Source of the DNA: Pseudorhodobacter antarcticus
GTDB taxonomy: Bacteria; Pseudomonadota; Alphaproteobacteria; Rhodobacterales; Rhodobacteraceae
Assembly: GCA_945897655.1 (NCBI GenBank)
Contig: CAMDHB010000218.1
Location: forward strand, 1-6,252
Direction of reading: 5' to 3'
Length of the DNA: 6,252 nt
Under the pieces are notes generated by a model. The model ran no database searches and was not told the origin of the DNA. It saw nothing but the letters and a program-made list of their open reading frames with translations. Position 1 is the first letter of the stretch. Every line of letters starts with the position of its first letter. Shown here piece by piece: positions 5,890-6,252 of this stretch. The translations under genes were made by a program, and so were the position numbers.

Positions 5890-6252
5890 GCTGCGGCCTG
5901 AAGGGCAATGCGTGTGCGCAGGGCGTTCACCACATCGACGGCCGTGGCAAAGCCATCCTCGTGAAACCCGTGCCGCATCCATGCGCCGCAGAACCACACC
6001 CCACCCTCACCATTGGTCCGGCGCAGGGTTTCCTGTGCCGCGATTGCACCCATGTCGAACACCGGATGACGGAAGGTTGCAACGTCATGGATCAGGTGGT
6101 CGGCGATTTGCCGGTTGGGGTTCAACGTCACAAACAGCGGGTCGTCCTTGGGGATGGGTTGCAGGGAATTCATCCAATAGGTCAGGTCGATCCGGTCAGG
6201 GCGCGGGCCCGCGGGTTCGGTATAGACCCAGCTGGCCCAGGCTTTGCGCGAT
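5886..6252 (-). CDS. COG2907-type FAD-dependent oxidoreductase (C-terminal part, start beyond right edge)
   Basis: Only the last 121 codons are in the window. The reading frame is open to the right edge (in frame from 6251), so the ATG at 6173 is internal. The visible sequence begins SRKAWASWVY and continues with DLTYWMNSLQPIP, VTLNPNR and the C-terminal flavin motif GGVWFCGAWMRHGFHEDGFA, where GFHEDG is characteristic. These blocks match the amine-oxidase/phytoene-desaturase-like FAD proteins of COG2907, which are usually about 400-450 residues and often sit beside DUF1365. The R. sphaeroides relative is, as I recall, tied to desaturation of a methylated acyl chain on phospholipids during furan fatty acid synthesis (UfaD). 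The stop overlaps the DUF1365 start by ATGA, so this is the upstream coupled gene. The family is well supported. The specific reaction is inferred, and the N-terminal GxGxxG dinucleotide loop is not visible here. Confidence 0.88.
   Translation of the reverse strand, partial: SRKAWASWVYTEPAGPRPDRIDLTYWMNSLQPIPKDDPLFVTLNPNRQIADHLIHDVATFRHPVFDMGAIAAQETLRRTNGEGGVWFCGAWMRHGFHEDGFATAVDVVNALRTRIALQAAA

Noticed and set aside
5890..5997. Upstream start for the DUF1365 gene at 5997
   Set aside because: It would overlap the FAD oxidoreductase coding region by over 100 bases. Family similarity begins after 5889, and the ATGA overlap there is the expected coupling site.

Overview
The window looks like chromosomal DNA of an alphaproteobacterium, most likely of the Rhodobacterales (Rhodobacter/Roseobacter group). 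The evidence is high GC with long antisense shadow ORFs, densely packed genes with ATGA/TGATG overlaps, an alphaproteobacterial DUF1674/SDHAF4 gene beside rsmB, and the order dapB / rbfA / truB outside a nusA-infB cluster. I see no mobile element, CRISPR array, tRNA or rRNA. Genes fill nearly all of it, and no gene-free stretch exceeds about 100 bases.

Left part (1-1407, minus strand): a tightly coupled transcript rbfA -> DUF2233 exported protein -> truB. The first and last genes belong to RNA/ribosome maturation. The middle gene encodes a signal-peptide-bearing phosphodiester-glycosidase-fold protein that overlaps both neighbours by a few bases. truB runs off the left edge.

Middle (1501-3812): dapB (lysine/diaminopimelate synthesis) is on the plus strand, divergent from rbfA. 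A 57-codon DUF1674 (SDHAF4-type succinate dehydrogenase assembly factor) gene follows on the minus strand, convergent with dapB and divergent from rsmB (16S rRNA m5C967 methyltransferase).

Right part (3790-6252, minus strand): a four-gene unit read right to left. It encodes the C-terminal part of a COG2907-type FAD-dependent oxidoreductase, a DUF1365 protein, a membrane-anchored DUF3833 protein and a short-chain dehydrogenase. Two junctions are ATGA overlaps and the third is a 10-base gap. The last gene overlaps rsmB tail to tail by 23 bases. From memory, this gene guild matches the singlet-oxygen-induced (RpoE/ChrR) cluster of Rhodobacter sphaeroides, whose FAD oxidoreductase and DUF1365 members are linked to furan fatty acid formation in membrane phospholipids. 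It is the most interesting part of the window. The DUF3833 and SDR members have no settled role.
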